NCBI GenBank assembly: GCA_037127255.1
Contig: JBANSL010000010.1
Span: 28,228,620 to 28,292,619 of the forward strand
DNA: 64,000 nucleotides
Direction: 5' to 3'
DNA from: Persicaria tinctoria
Lineage: Eukaryota; Streptophyta; Magnoliopsida; Caryophyllales; Polygonaceae
Below are positions 1 through 10,210 of this stretch, piece after piece. The notes below the pieces were generated by a model, which was not told the origin of the DNA, did no database searches, and saw only the letters and a list, made by a program, of their open reading frames with translations. The stretch's first letter is position 1, and every line of letters begins with the position of its first letter. The translations under genes were made by a program, and so were the position numbers.

Positions 1-123
1 ACACACTTGGAGGACCCATTGCACACTCTTACTCAAGTGGTGTAGCAGTTAGAGGAAGGAAAAATGACCCGAACCGGAAAATTGGAGGAACAAATGAGCC
101 GTTGTAAAAACTTGGAGAATTAG

Positions 124-642
124 ATGAGCCAACTCATTCAAATTTTAAGTGCAAAAGGTGAGAAAGAAAGGAGCTTCGAAGAAGAAGAGGAATTGGTTGC
201 AGATAACAATAGTGTCTTCGACGATGGAGGAATGGGTCTAGTGCTTCTTGACTTGAGATCTCATGAGTCGACGCATGAGGTTACATGTGATGTGTCTCCT
301 ACTCCATCTGCACCATCCATTCTGAGCTCGCCCATTGATGAATCAGGTCTAGAGCCATCAGCTGAGGCTCAAGAGGTAATAAAGGTAAACTTTTGCAATT
401 TTGAAGGTAATGGTGATTATGTTGATCCTTTTTATTGCTATTTTGAAAAGCCACCAGCGAAACTGTGCTGGTGGTATCGTATTCCTTCTGGAAAGAGTCA
501 TGCTAGACTCTTTGATAGATTGAAAGGGGTCTTAAGTTCCACATTTTATGCTTTTAATTTATTGTGCTATGATGTGCTTTGTAAGATGTGTGCACAGAAA
601 TATGATAGGTTGTTGAGGGCTTTGACAATGTCTGATAGGTAA
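124..642 (+). pseudogene. Decayed gag-tail-like reading frame of the LTR element
   Basis: This 172-codon frame begins MSQLIQIL and contains an acidic patch (FEEEEELVAD) and the ending YDRLLRALTMSDR. In the same frame upstream, from about 5 to 120, the text reads like a gag linker (LHTLTQVV, QLEEGKM, KLEEQMSR) broken by two stops. This ordering, a Gln/Glu-rich linker and then an acidic region, resembles the gag fragment at 50833-51546. I infer a remnant of a retroelement gag tail, not a host gene. No zinc knuckle or catalytic motif is present. Confidence 0.5.
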
Positions 643-689
643 GGAATTGAGATAAAGAATAAGTCACGTTAATGACATAAAAATCATAA

Positions 690-2260
690 GTTAGAGTCTT
701 CTTTTTTTTTTCTTTTTTCTTTTTGGTTAGGATTAATTTTTATATATATTTTTTTATTTTCGTACAAAAAAAAAAGAAAAAAAAAGAAAGGTCGAGCCTT
801 CCTCTTTCCTTTCCTCCCTCCGTCGTCCTCTCTGTTCACCTCTCTCCACCGCCTCTTCTCTCTCCTGTTCACCTCGACCGCCGTCGGGCCAGCCCCATCT
901 CCGACATCGCCATCCCCAACATCCTCCACCAGATCGCCGCCTCTTTCTTCCTTCGGCGCTGCATCTCCACTCCGGCGTCCTTCATCTGACCACTCTGGCG
1001 GCGCACGCTTCAACCCTGACCACCACCGTCTCTCGCCCTTCGCCGATGTCACCAATCACCATCAGCAATCCACCGCCACTTCTCGTTCCGATGCCCTCGC
1101 CCTCGTCGGATCTTTCATCCGCCACCACTCGCCCTTCGCCATCAACAATCCACCATCGCTCCTTCGCCCTCCTCCTCCCGCACTCCGTCCTGAAGCCCAG
1201 CCCCGCCAGCACCAGCCCTGCCAGCATCATCTCCTTAGCCACCTGACGCAGCCTCAATCCTTGCCTTGCCGGCTTCGATTTCAATCCTTGAATCTATGCC
1301 CTCGATTTCAATTTCTGCCCAGTATGTGCAGGTTCGTCATCGATTTCCCTTGTCTCTTGTAATCAGATTCTACTCGAATGTGTTGAATTTTAATTCTAAA
1401 TTAGTGAAAGGGTTGAATTGTGTTGCGAGGTTGCTACTGCTTAAGTGTTCTTTGATGTGGGTTATGGGATTGTTGATGCTTTGATATAATATTGCAGAAT
1501 TAGTTGAGTGTTTGTTTGATTTGAACAGGAATGTACAAATTTGATTTGTTTCAACACTCAATTTATTCATGATTTATAATCTATTATTGCCTTTGTTCTT
1601 GTTGAAGTTTCTATTTGTAACCGGGATGATAATTTGTGGTATAGTATGATTATGCTTTTAATTCTTCTTGGTTTCCTACTCCCTGAAGTCACGTGCACTT
1701 TGATTTTACCATCATATGTGACTGAGTATGTTTGCAAGAGTTAGTGTTGGTTTTGCTCATGTTATCTACTTAGACTTTTGAGGCTAGATATTTACTGTTG
1801 ATTTTAGTTTTCTTTGATTGATGGATTTAGTTTGGCTGAGAATTTGTGCTTGGATATGATGTGTAGCTGCTACGTATTTGGTTTGGATGGTTTTACTTTC
1901 GAAAGATGGATGCACCTTAGCATCAGGGCTGATTTTTTATTTGGTTTGGATGGTCCTTGTTGTTCATCATTCTTGGATGATATAGTTTCTTGGATGTTGG
2001 AATGTGTTTGGTTGTGGTGTGTTTTCTTCGGGTTTTTTTTTTTGCCAGGACAAATCGCAAAGGAGACTGCCTATATTTTTTCGATTCCAAGAAGGTCCAC
2101 GAGTGCCAATTACATCCAAGTTGTTGCTGAAAGTTTCTGCTGAACACCCTGTCCTATACCTTTGAGAAGTCGCTGAATTTCTTAGACGGTTCAGAGGCTA
2201 CAACACTACTTCTTCTTGTGCTGAATGATTTGTCTCGAATGCCTGATTTCATTGTGAGTT
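690..2260 (+). other. Gene-like, apparently intron-containing fragment inside the LTR element
   Basis: A GC- and pyrimidine-rich block (790-1250) looks like a 5' untranslated region and stands out from the AT-rich surroundings. A short possible exon ends MPSISISAQYVQ at 1332, followed by GTTCGT. A textbook acceptor (long T run, then TTTGCCAG) ends at about 2048. The next 200 bases read DKSQRRLPIFFRFQEG and on through KVSAEHPVLY, then after a one-base shift FEKSLNFLDGSEATTLLLLVL to a GTGAGT donor near 2252. I do not recognise the protein. It looks like a captured host gene fragment, which is an inference; chance reading frames in an old internal region are the alternative. Confidence 0.35.
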
Positions 2261-2290
2261 CCCTCTACTTCTTTTATTCATTTTCTTTAC

Positions 2291-2333
2291 TTTGAGGACA
2301 AAGTAAGATTTTAAAGCATGGGGTGGGGAATTC
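2291..2333 (+). other. Internal polypurine-tract-like module
   Basis: The segment TTGAGGACAAAG, followed by AAAGCATGGGGTGGGGAATT, has the same layout as the true polypurine tract at 3722-3756 (TTGAGGACAAGC, then AAGCACGGGGTAGTT). It lies about 1.4 kb upstream of the LTR. It may be a secondary plus-strand primer site or an old duplication of the terminal module. Confidence 0.45.
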
Positions 2334-2368
2334 AAGTGTAGCTCCGTCTTTATATATATGTTAGTTTT

Positions 2369-2462
2369 CTGTTTTTTGTTTTTTTGTTTTTTTGTTTTTT
2401 TGTTTTTTTGTTTTTTTGTTTTTTTGTTTTTTTGTTTTTTTGTTTTTTTTTTGTTTTTTTTT
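2369..2462 (+). repeat. (GTTTTTTT)n simple repeat
   Basis: About eleven copies of an 8-base unit, seven T and one G, run without interruption before fading into a T-rich tail. The Phe/Leu/Val-rich frame that crosses it is an artefact of the repeat. Confidence 0.95.
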
Positions 2463-3720
2463 CAATTTTTGTTATGCATTTCATTGCATTTAGGTGTTAT
2501 TAACGATACCCATCTTGGTTTAGTTTGTCCTCTAATTCATTTTTATGATCTTAATGCATAAATCCCATGAATTGATTAAATTGCATGAAAATGATTTTTG
2601 GAGCATGATTTGTGAATATAATTGAGCAAGTATGGTTCATAGTTGAGGTTAAATTGAAATCTAGCAAAAAACTATAACCCTTTGTGAGTTTTTGGCCTTA
2701 TAGGGACTATTCATAATTATTTTCCTTTTGCTTTTATTGTGTGATTATACTCTCCATATGCTTGTTTTTAGGGCCGTATTGCACATGTTTGTTGCTTGTG
2801 AATTTCAAATGATTGAGGCATGTTTTCTTTAGCCCTATTATACCCTATCTACCTTACATATTATCCTTTGCTTGAAGCCCATCTGAACCTTAAAGCCTAT
2901 TCTTTTTTATAGCTCCACAAAAATATATCATAGTCAATGATTAGCCTGACCCTATCCGGGAATTAGGAGGAGAAATGGTGAAAAATCTTTATGTTGGAGT
3001 TGCTTTGAGTGGAGATGATGTAGGTATGATTGTGCATTGCGAGAGGCATAGCCAAAATAAGGTAACCCTTCTTGCATAATAGAGATGACTTATTACTAGG
3101 GGCCTAAGGAGGATAAAATTCACTTAGGAGTAAAAGTCTAGTAAGTTTGGACCTAGGGAGGATAAAATTCACCAAGGGGCAAAAGTGAGCATAAAAGAAA
3201 AGAAAAAAATGTCATCATCCAAATTGGAAAATGCATGAGTTGTATGGCTATTGAAATCGGAAGAGTGCTTATTGATGTGTATTGGAGTTTATGTTATTGG
3301 AATGGTTTGCGAAGTATGGAAGTTTTTGGTATTGTTCTGGTTGGTTGTTGTTCATTTTTCCCGGATTTTTAGCACCACAAGCCTAAGTATTTCCTATGCC
3401 TTATGTTCCTACCAAAGCCCCATTATAACCGTATAAAAGTCCTCATGATGTTGTTTGCAAGTGATAACTTTCACGGTGTATAGAACATTTTGGATTGAGT
3501 TGAGAGTTGGACATTAAAGCCTAAACACATGAGAGCTTGAGTGAAACACATTAACCCGGTGAGGTTGGATTATATTTGCCTTTACTATTGGATCGCTCAT
3601 ATACTTGCTAGGATATTTGTTCTCTTCTTCATGACTTCTATTGCTTGATGTTGCTTTTCTAAAACTACAGCATGAAGATCTTATTTGTGGGATGATTAAT
3701 TATATATTTGTTTTTCATTG
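2463..3720. other. Non-coding internal region of the LTR element
   Basis: No credible coding sequence is seen. Blocks at 2870-2960 (AGCTCCACAAAA, then CCGGGAATTAG) and 3095-3180 (GGATAAAATTCAC, twice) recur in reverse complement at 49560-49810, which shows that this untranslated 3' region is shared by the two elements. Confidence 0.6.
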
Positions 3721-3721
3721 C

Positions 3722-3756
3722 TTGAGGACAAGCAAAAGTCTAAGCACGGGGTAGTT
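3722..3756 (+). promoter_or_regulatory. Polypurine tract of the LTR element
   Basis: A TTGAGGACAAGC module and then the purine-rich AAGCACGGGGTAG directly precede the LTR start TGATAGAG. This is the position from which plus-strand DNA synthesis is primed in LTR retroelements. Confidence 0.6.
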
Positions 3757-5000
3757 TGATAGAGTCTATTTTAGTCATGTTTTAGGTATAGATTTGTATA
3801 TTAGTTTAGAGCATTTTCACATATTTTATAGCTTAATTTGTATTATTTGATTTTTGGAGTCTACACTAGTGTTTTTATATATTTCAGGTATTTACGGGCT
3901 GGATCGTATGGATTTGAAGATTGCTCGCAATATATGGGATCATGGTAGCCATTGGTAGGAATTGGAAGCAAGATGGGCTAGCTATATATTGGACTGATGA
4001 ATACCGTATTCAGAGAGGAGGTGCGGCTCCAGGACGTGTGTGCTCGATCACTACGTATTAGATAGAGCCCCTCGCTAGTTTACTGTTTCATTAGATATAT
4101 TTAAAATATTATATATTCATATTAGAATAGAATAGAATTAGGTTGGAGTTTTATATAATATATATATATAGACATAGATTCATACACCGTTGGGGGAGGC
4201 CGAAACGTGACATACGGCCGTGACCGACTGCTTCATTCTTAACCCTAAGTATTTTTTGTTTTATTTTTATGGAGATCTAAACTCTCCCGTTTTGTCTACA
4301 ATTTGATGCTTTGTTTGGATTGGTTATGAGTTTCTAATTCTTGTTCCTTATTTCCTATATTGAATGTTTCAACTTCTTTGTGCTTGAATGTTTTATTGTT
4401 TTATTCTATCTTGTCCGCACAACTAGTTAGAATCAATTCAATTGCTAGGGTTTTGTAGATTCCTGGTTGCGAACCTTAACCCAAGTGGAAAACTTGTTCT
4501 TTTAGGGCTGGTTGAACTAATTGAATGAGTAGGAAGTTGGATGTGTTGTTAAATCCCTCTTTAGGGACTGCAAATACCTTGGTTAATTTCTGAACTTAAA
4601 GCTATCAATTGGGTTAAATCCTTCTTTAGGGACTGTTCGATTGATAAGGGTTTCTATGACTGGTTGGACTAGTAACTATATTAGGTCGGGACAAGGGCAT
4701 TCATAGGAAACCTAAAAGGACGAGAAGAAGTTACAAGGATCGTTTCAACCAAACAAAGTGGATATTTGTAGATGAAACTATTTTATTAATCGTTATCTCC
4801 ATTAATTTGTTTATAGTTTATTTTATTTTCTTTCTTATTTTCATCACTCAAAACCCCCCGTTTCATATTAATTGGTAAATAAACTTAACTTAGGAATAAC
4901 TTGATTCTCTATGGGATCGACTCGTGCTTACCGCACTACATTAGTTAGGTAGGTTCGAATTTATTTTGATACGATTTACGCGACTAAAAACCGTCCATCG
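3757..5000 (+). repeat. 3' LTR of the retroelement
   Basis: It starts TGATAGAGTCTATTTTAGTC and carries GAGTCTACACTAGTG and TTTCAGGTATTTACGGG, all shared with the solo LTR at 42610. A TATATAATATATATATATA stretch near 4152-4175 could serve as promoter. The end reads ACTAAAAACCGTCCATC at about 4999, where a terminal CA would be expected but CG is found. It is followed by a 13-base C run (5005-5017) and then by LINE coding sequence, so the right junction looks altered. Confidence 0.7.
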
Positions 5001-5099
5001 GCAGCCCCCCCCCCCCCTCAACAACTCAACAACATTGCCCTCTTCTAGACAACATCACCCCTGAAATTACAGATTCTCAAAATGATAAACTAACTTGCC

Positions 5100-6834
5100 C
5101 CGTAACTAATTCAGAAATTAAAAAGGCAGTCTTCACCCTTGCAAATGACAAATCACCTGGCCCTGACGGGAATCCTGCTGGCTTCTTCAAACATTATTGG
5201 CACATTGTGGGCCCTTCGGTCATTAAGGCAGTTAAAGGTTTTTTTATTAGCGGCAAAATATTGCGTCAAATTAACCATACCTTCCTTACCCTAATACCGA
5301 AATGTGACAACCCATGTCTCGCATCACAATACAGACCCATAAGCTTATGTACAACTCTATACAAAATAATCTTGAAGATTATTGCCACAAGACTAAAACA
5401 TGCAATGACCCACATTATACACCCTTTTCAGAGTGCCTTCATCACTAAGCGTGCAATTCAAAACAACATCCTAATAGCTAATGAAATCTTCCACTCATTT
5501 CAACAAAAAAAGGTCACTCCGGTTGGATGGCGGTAAAATTGGATATGAAAAAAGCATTTGACATGGTAAACTGGGATTTCCTATTCAATGTTATGACTTT
5601 GGGTTTTCTGGCAAATTCACCTCGTGGATCAAAGATTGCATTACCACAGTTTCATACTCTGCCCTAGTAAACAATGAGCCTACGGATATATTCCACCCCC
5701 ATAAAGGGCTTAGGCATGGAGACCCCCTATCACCATATCTCTTTCTCTTAGTTTCTGAGGTTCTAGCCCCTGGTCTACACTTTGAATCTTACCAACCTCG
5801 TAGCCATGTTGGTATCTCCCCTACCCGAACTTGTCAAAGAATACCATTTCTTGCCTTCGCGGGCGACATTATTATCTTTTCTAAGGCTACTAATACAGCT
5901 TGTGACCAAATCAAAAAAAATTACTAACATTTATAGTATCTTCTCGGGGCAAAAGATAAATCTACATAAATCTTCCTTCCAAACTACAGAAAATACCCCA
6001 AAACACACTAAACTCATGATCAAATATGAGCTCCAAATACCTAATACTTCCGATCTTGGAAGTTATCTGGGTTGCCCAATAATTTCTAAAAAGGTAACCA
6101 ACTCCACCTTTGACTGCCTCATCGCATCTACAAAAAATCAGCTCACTAAGTGGACGGCAAATAATCTCTCTCAAGCTGGTCGTCTCACTCTTATTAAATC
6201 TAACCTAGCAGCAAAACCGCTCCACATAATGCAATGCTTCATGCTACCCTCATCTATCCATAAAGAACTTGACAAAATTAATAGACATTTCCTTTGGAAT
6301 AAAGGCCCTAAGCATCGACCTCTAATCAGTTGGTTTGAAGTTTGCAAGTCTCATTGCAATGGTGGACTTGGGCTTCGCTGTTCTGAAGATATGAACATAG
6401 CTCTCCAACTTAAGCTTCTTTGGAAGATTTTGGCCGAACCTCATAACCCATGGGTTCGACTAATTACCGACAAATACCTCAAAACTGATCACATCCTACA
6501 TTATACCAGAAGAGGCAATACCTCCTGGCAATGGAAAAAATTAACCAACCTTCTAGAAACATTCAAAAAGGGTCTTCGTTGGGGTATTGGTAACGGCTCC
6601 TCTATTAACTTCTGGTTTGATCGTTGGATTAGACCGCAACCGCTTTGGACCATGGCAACTAATGTTTCCACCATCAATGAAAATACAAAGGTAAGTGATT
6701 TCCTAACACCAACAAAAGAATGGAATCTTCCAAAACTCCAGGCAGAACTACGAACTCATCTCCCTTCTACAACAATCAATAGTATTTGTCAACCACCAAT
6801 CCCGAGACATATATCACAAGATAGACTATACTAG
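5100..6834 (+). pseudogene. LINE ORF2, reverse transcriptase part (broken)
   Basis: The frame carries the plant LINE reverse transcriptase order: SPGPDG, GPSVIKAVKGFF, YRPISLCTTLYKIILK, then after a frameshift near 5535 KLDMKKAFDMVNWDF, and after further shifts the catalytic box. That box reads FAGDIIIF near 5860, where active enzymes have FADD, so a catalytic Asp is lost. GQKINLHKSSFQ and LGSYLGCP follow in the thumb region, and the frame stops at 6834. The enzyme would copy LINE RNA into DNA at a nicked target. This copy is clearly inactive. Confidence 0.85.
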
Positions 6835-7911
6835 CAATGGAGCCGTAATGGTTGGTTCTCTAATTCATCTACTATAGATATGTTACACAAAAATAAACAA
6901 CATACAAAATCAGAATTTCACTGGATCTGGAAACTCGACTGTGCACCAAAAATCAAAGAGTTTATTTGGAAAATTTCCAAGGACGGTTTACCAACCATGG
7001 AAAAATTAGCCTCTCGTGGTATGGGACTGCCTACTAACTGTCCTCTCTGCGATTTAAACCATGAGGATATTGAACATCTTCTCTTTATATGCCCTGTCAC
7101 AAAAGCGACTATTCAGGGCCTATCCCCTCAGTTAACCAATGTAATCGATCACACATACAACAATAACTTAAATCTAGGAGACACAATATTACAGCTCAGA
7201 AATACCCTTGGGAACCTCCGCTTCTCCACCCTAGCTGTGTCTTGGTGGAGTCTTTGGTACTTCCGAAATAAAAAAGCATTTGACAATATAAACCCCAACC
7301 CAAAATCAATCTTATCATTCATTTCAGAACATATCTATAATTGGAATTGTGCTAAGGAACAAGAGAACGATATCTCAACACCTACCCATCCACAACCCAT
7401 GAATGCAAAGAATAAGCCTAGTAGAAAGAATTGTAAATGGCGAAAACCACCAACAGGTTGGTATAAACTTAACTTTGATGGAGCTTTTTCTAAAGTCAAC
7501 TCAGTATCAAACTACGATTTCATCATCCGTAATATGGATGGATCTGTCTTCTTTTCTAAGGCTGACGTCTCAGCCTTCGCTTCGGTACTTGGGGCCGAGT
7601 GCTTCGGCCTCTGGAAAGGTATTCTTAAATCCATTGATTTGAACATTACCAACCTCATCATTGAAAGTGATAATCTAAGCATCATAAACAGTTTAAAGAC
7701 TGGATGCTCCTGTTCTGGAGAGATTGAGATGATTTTATTCGACTGTCTCCTCACTCTCCAACACTTCTCGGAATTTAAGATCTCACATACTTTCCGTGAA
7801 GGGAACTGTGCTGCGGACTGCCTCTCTCATCTGCAATTACAACACTCTAGCACTTCTCTCCCTTCTAATGCTGCTCTTAGCAGTAACATCCTACGGGATG
7901 CTCTTGGTTAG
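6835..7911 (+). pseudogene. LINE ORF2, zf-RVT and RNase H part
   Basis: After a stop at 6832-6834 the frame resumes with WIWKLDCAPKIKEFIWK and the zinc-binding pattern CPLCDLNHEDIEHLLFIC of the zf-RVT domain. An RNase H domain follows: FDGAFSK (first Asp), AECFGLWKG (Glu), ESDNLSIINSL (Asp) and FREGNCAADCLSHL. The key acidic residues are still present, unlike in the LINE at 41.4-55.6 kb. It ends at 7911, a few dozen bases before the A tail. Confidence 0.8.
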
Positions 7912-7957
7912 TTGCCTCCGCAACAACCAAATTCTTGTCTGTTCAAAAAAAAAAATC

Positions 7958-8472
7958 ATAAAAAATACCCATAAAGATGTAAAATTTTTTAAAAAAAACT
8001 AAATATAATATAGATTAACTAAATATATTATAAATTTCTTAAATATAAAGGGTAAATATTAGAAATTTCTTATAATAGATATTTTATAGAATCGTTATAA
8101 TCGTAATAAAGGACCGGGATCATTTTTTCCATTTTTAGATCGTAGGATCGAATCGAGAGTTTAACAACATTGAGTTTACGAGTCAATGAGTAGATTATTT
8201 ATTGAATCATATTTAATTTTACTAAAATGCTTTTTGAAATCCATAAATAACATGAATTACATATTCAATTTAATAAAATTGATTACCCAAAAGCAAGGTT
8301 CTAACTTCTAAATATCGCTTTTCGGGGTCGTATTATATTTATACTTCAAATTTTAAAAATAAACATGAAAAATTTATATTTAAATTGTAAAATTACCCAT
8401 AAACTTGATAAAATAAAAAGTTTACATTCAAATTGATATACGTTTAAATTTTGATCTGATATACCTATATGA
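7958..8472. other. AT-rich spacer, no gene
   Basis: No coding sequence or RNA gene is seen. Part of it (8040-8175, with AGAAATTTCTTATAA and TTTAACAACATTGA) loosely resembles 31370-31690, which hints at an old shared repeat. Confidence 0.5.
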
Positions 8473-8474
8473 TA

Positions 8475-8807
8475 CTACCTCCGTTCGGAAAAACTTGACA
8501 CTTTACTATTCATGCACGCTTTTTTAGGAGATAAAAAATATATAAAATATCGAGTTTTTTTAATAATTTTATATAGTTTTTATAAAAAAATTTATAAAAA
8601 CTTGTTAAAAAGCGTTTTAATAATTTTACTATTCATGCACGTTTTAATAATTTTACTATTCATGCACGTTTTAATAATTTTATATAATTTTAATAAGTAC
8701 AAACTTGTTAAAAAAATTTATAAAAAAATGAATATTTTATATAGTTTTTATCGTTGTAAAAAAGCGTGCATGAATAGTAAACGATAAGTTTTGCCGAACG
8801 GAGGGAG
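8475..8807. mobile_element. Stowaway-like MITE with TA target duplication
   Basis: The ends are CTACCTCCGTTCGG and CCGAACGGAGGGAG, flanked by TA on each side (8473-8474 and 8808-8809). The inverted repeats extend inward through ACTATTCATGCACGCTTTTT. These are marks of Tc1/mariner-type Stowaway elements. The inside holds short direct repeats of TTTTACTATTCATGCACG. No coding capacity. Confidence 0.85.
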
Positions 8808-8849
8808 TATATGGCTATATGGTAAATTGGTAACGGATTCTAAATATCT

Positions 8850-9310
8850 CCGACATATCGGCCGATATATCGGGGACCGACCCGAGTACCGACCCAAAAC
8901 CCGAATGAGACCGACCCGATTCTGACCGAAAACCCGAATGGGTCCGACCCGATTCTGACCGAAACCCGACCAATCTGAATTTCATTTTGACTGAATCCGA
9001 CCCGACCCGACCAAGCGCGACACAGAAATTTTGACCGAGTTGACCCGACTCATCAGTGACCTCTCGAACCCGACCTGATGACCCAAATTGCCAGCTCTAT
9101 CGATGACCACCGAATATATCGATGACCACCGAATATATGACCCGAATGCGATCGACCCGAACCCGACCGGATGACCCGAATTGCCAGCTCTATCGATGAC
9201 CACCGAATATATGACCCGAATGCGATCGACCCGAACCCGACCGGATGACCCGAATTGCCAGCTCTATTGATGACCACCGAATATATGATCGGGTCGGCCC
9301 GAAATAGTAA
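8850..9310. repeat. CCGACCCG-rich repeat with 84-bp tandem units
   Basis: Short CCGACCCG and CCGAACCCG motifs fill the block. Between about 9080 and 9290 a unit of about 84 bp containing TTGCCAGCTCTATCGATGAC and CACCGAATATATGACCCG is repeated about 2.5 times. Similar wording recurs at 37080-37680 and 61560-61710, so this is a dispersed non-coding transposon family, class unknown. Confidence 0.6.
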
Positions 9311-9541
9311 CGTCATATTGGACATGCATTGCTACTATGGATCAAATTGGGCGTAACACAAAATATTTAAAAATAAATAAATTAAAGTGTAAGTTTACAA
9401 CATCCAAAAACACGCTTTTTTTTGTGTCTTTGTATTTTTTTAATAAAATATTTATCTTAACAATGTCAGATCTAATTTTGTTAGCTCGGTCTGACCCAGT
9501 CCTCCACTTGTCATCTAGCAACGTCAACAACTAGTTCTTCA

Positions 9542-9807
9542 GAGCATTCCCAAAAGCTTTCCTAAAACAATCACCAAAATAGAGAATGAGAGATCAAATA
9601 TTCTAAATATTTTTTTGCCCCATTCTAACAGCTTCCCCATTCTAGAATTCACCCAAAAATATATAGAGTTTGTTCCAAATTTAGGGAATGACCTCTGTAT
9701 TTTTCCCCCATTATCTATTTTGGAGAATATAATGGAGAAGCTCTGGGAGCAAAAATCATCTCAACATTCTCCAAAAAATGAAGATGGAGAATCTCTTGGG
9801 GATGCTC
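9542..9807. mobile_element. MITE with GAGCAT ends (PIF/Harbinger-like)
   Basis: The ends GAGCATTCCCAAAAG and CTTGGGGATGCTC are inverted repeats of each other. The trinucleotide TCA flanks both sides (9539-9541, 9808-9810). A 3-bp target duplication and this size (266 bp) fit PIF/Harbinger-type MITEs. TCA differs from the usual TWA target, so the class is tentative. Confidence 0.6.
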
Positions 9808-9937
9808 TCACAACAACATCCAATCTTTCTCCACAACAACATCCAATCCTACACTATACAACGTCTATTTCGACGTGGATTTACAACATAATATGACATG
9901 GATTTGCGATTTATATAAATAACAACACTCTTTATTA

Positions 9938-10210
9938 CTCCCTCCGTCCAAGAATACATGGCCTTTTAGGCTCATGCACGTTAATTAAGAAACCTATTTT
10001 ACATCTTAAATCTCATCATTATTATTAAAGGTTAAAATAGTGATTGGAAGTTTAAGGGTTTTCTTTAATTTTTCCAAGAGTTTTCTTTAATTTTAACAAG
10101 TAAAAAATGTAGTAATTTTAGAGGTAATAATTACCTATACATCTAAAAGCCCATGTATTTTCGACAAAGTTTCGAGACCTAAAAGACCATGTATTCTTGA
10201 ACGGAGGGAG
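9938..10210. mobile_element. Stowaway-like MITE with TA target duplication
   Basis: The terminal inverted repeats are CTCCCTCCGTCCAAGAATAC and its counterpart GTATTCTTGAACGGAGGGAG. TA flanks both ends (9936-9937, 10211-10212). Both arms continue with ATGGCCTTTTAGG-like sequence. 273 bp, non-coding. Confidence 0.9.

Larger units (their letters stand above)
1..5000 (+). mobile_element. 3' part of a non-autonomous LTR retroelement (Athila-like)
   Basis: The stretch carries a decayed gag-tail-like reading frame (124-642), a long non-coding internal region, a polypurine tract just before 3757, and an LTR starting TGATAGAGTC at 3757 and fading out near 5000. The 5' LTR and primer site must lie left of the window. 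The internal non-coding part near 2870-3200 matches, in reverse orientation, the internal part of the complete element at 47180-53090 (around 49550-49850), so both belong to one family. No protease, reverse transcriptase or integrase is visible, so it would depend on a partner element. Assignment to Athila-like Ty3 elements rests on the tRNA-Asp primer site of the other copy and is an inference for this one. Confidence 0.7.
5015..7957 (+). mobile_element. 5'-truncated L1-type LINE with short poly(A)
   Basis: Starting inside ORF2, the sequence encodes the late linker before reverse transcriptase (KSPGPDG near 5150), the reverse transcriptase, a zf-RVT zinc-binding domain and an RNase H domain, and ends in an A run at about 7947-7957. 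No endonuclease or ORF1 is present. Its 5' edge touches the C tract after the LTR, so it was either truncated on insertion or cut by the LTR element. I see no target duplication around it. Confidence 0.85.

Noticed and set aside
684..1284. Minus-strand Arg/Glu-rich frames across the pyrimidine-rich block
   Set aside because: Composition comes from a GC- and CT-rich leader-like block; no motif and no homologue recognised.
2358..2561. Phe/Leu-rich frame that looks like a membrane protein
   Set aside because: It is the translation of a (GTTTTTTT)n simple repeat.
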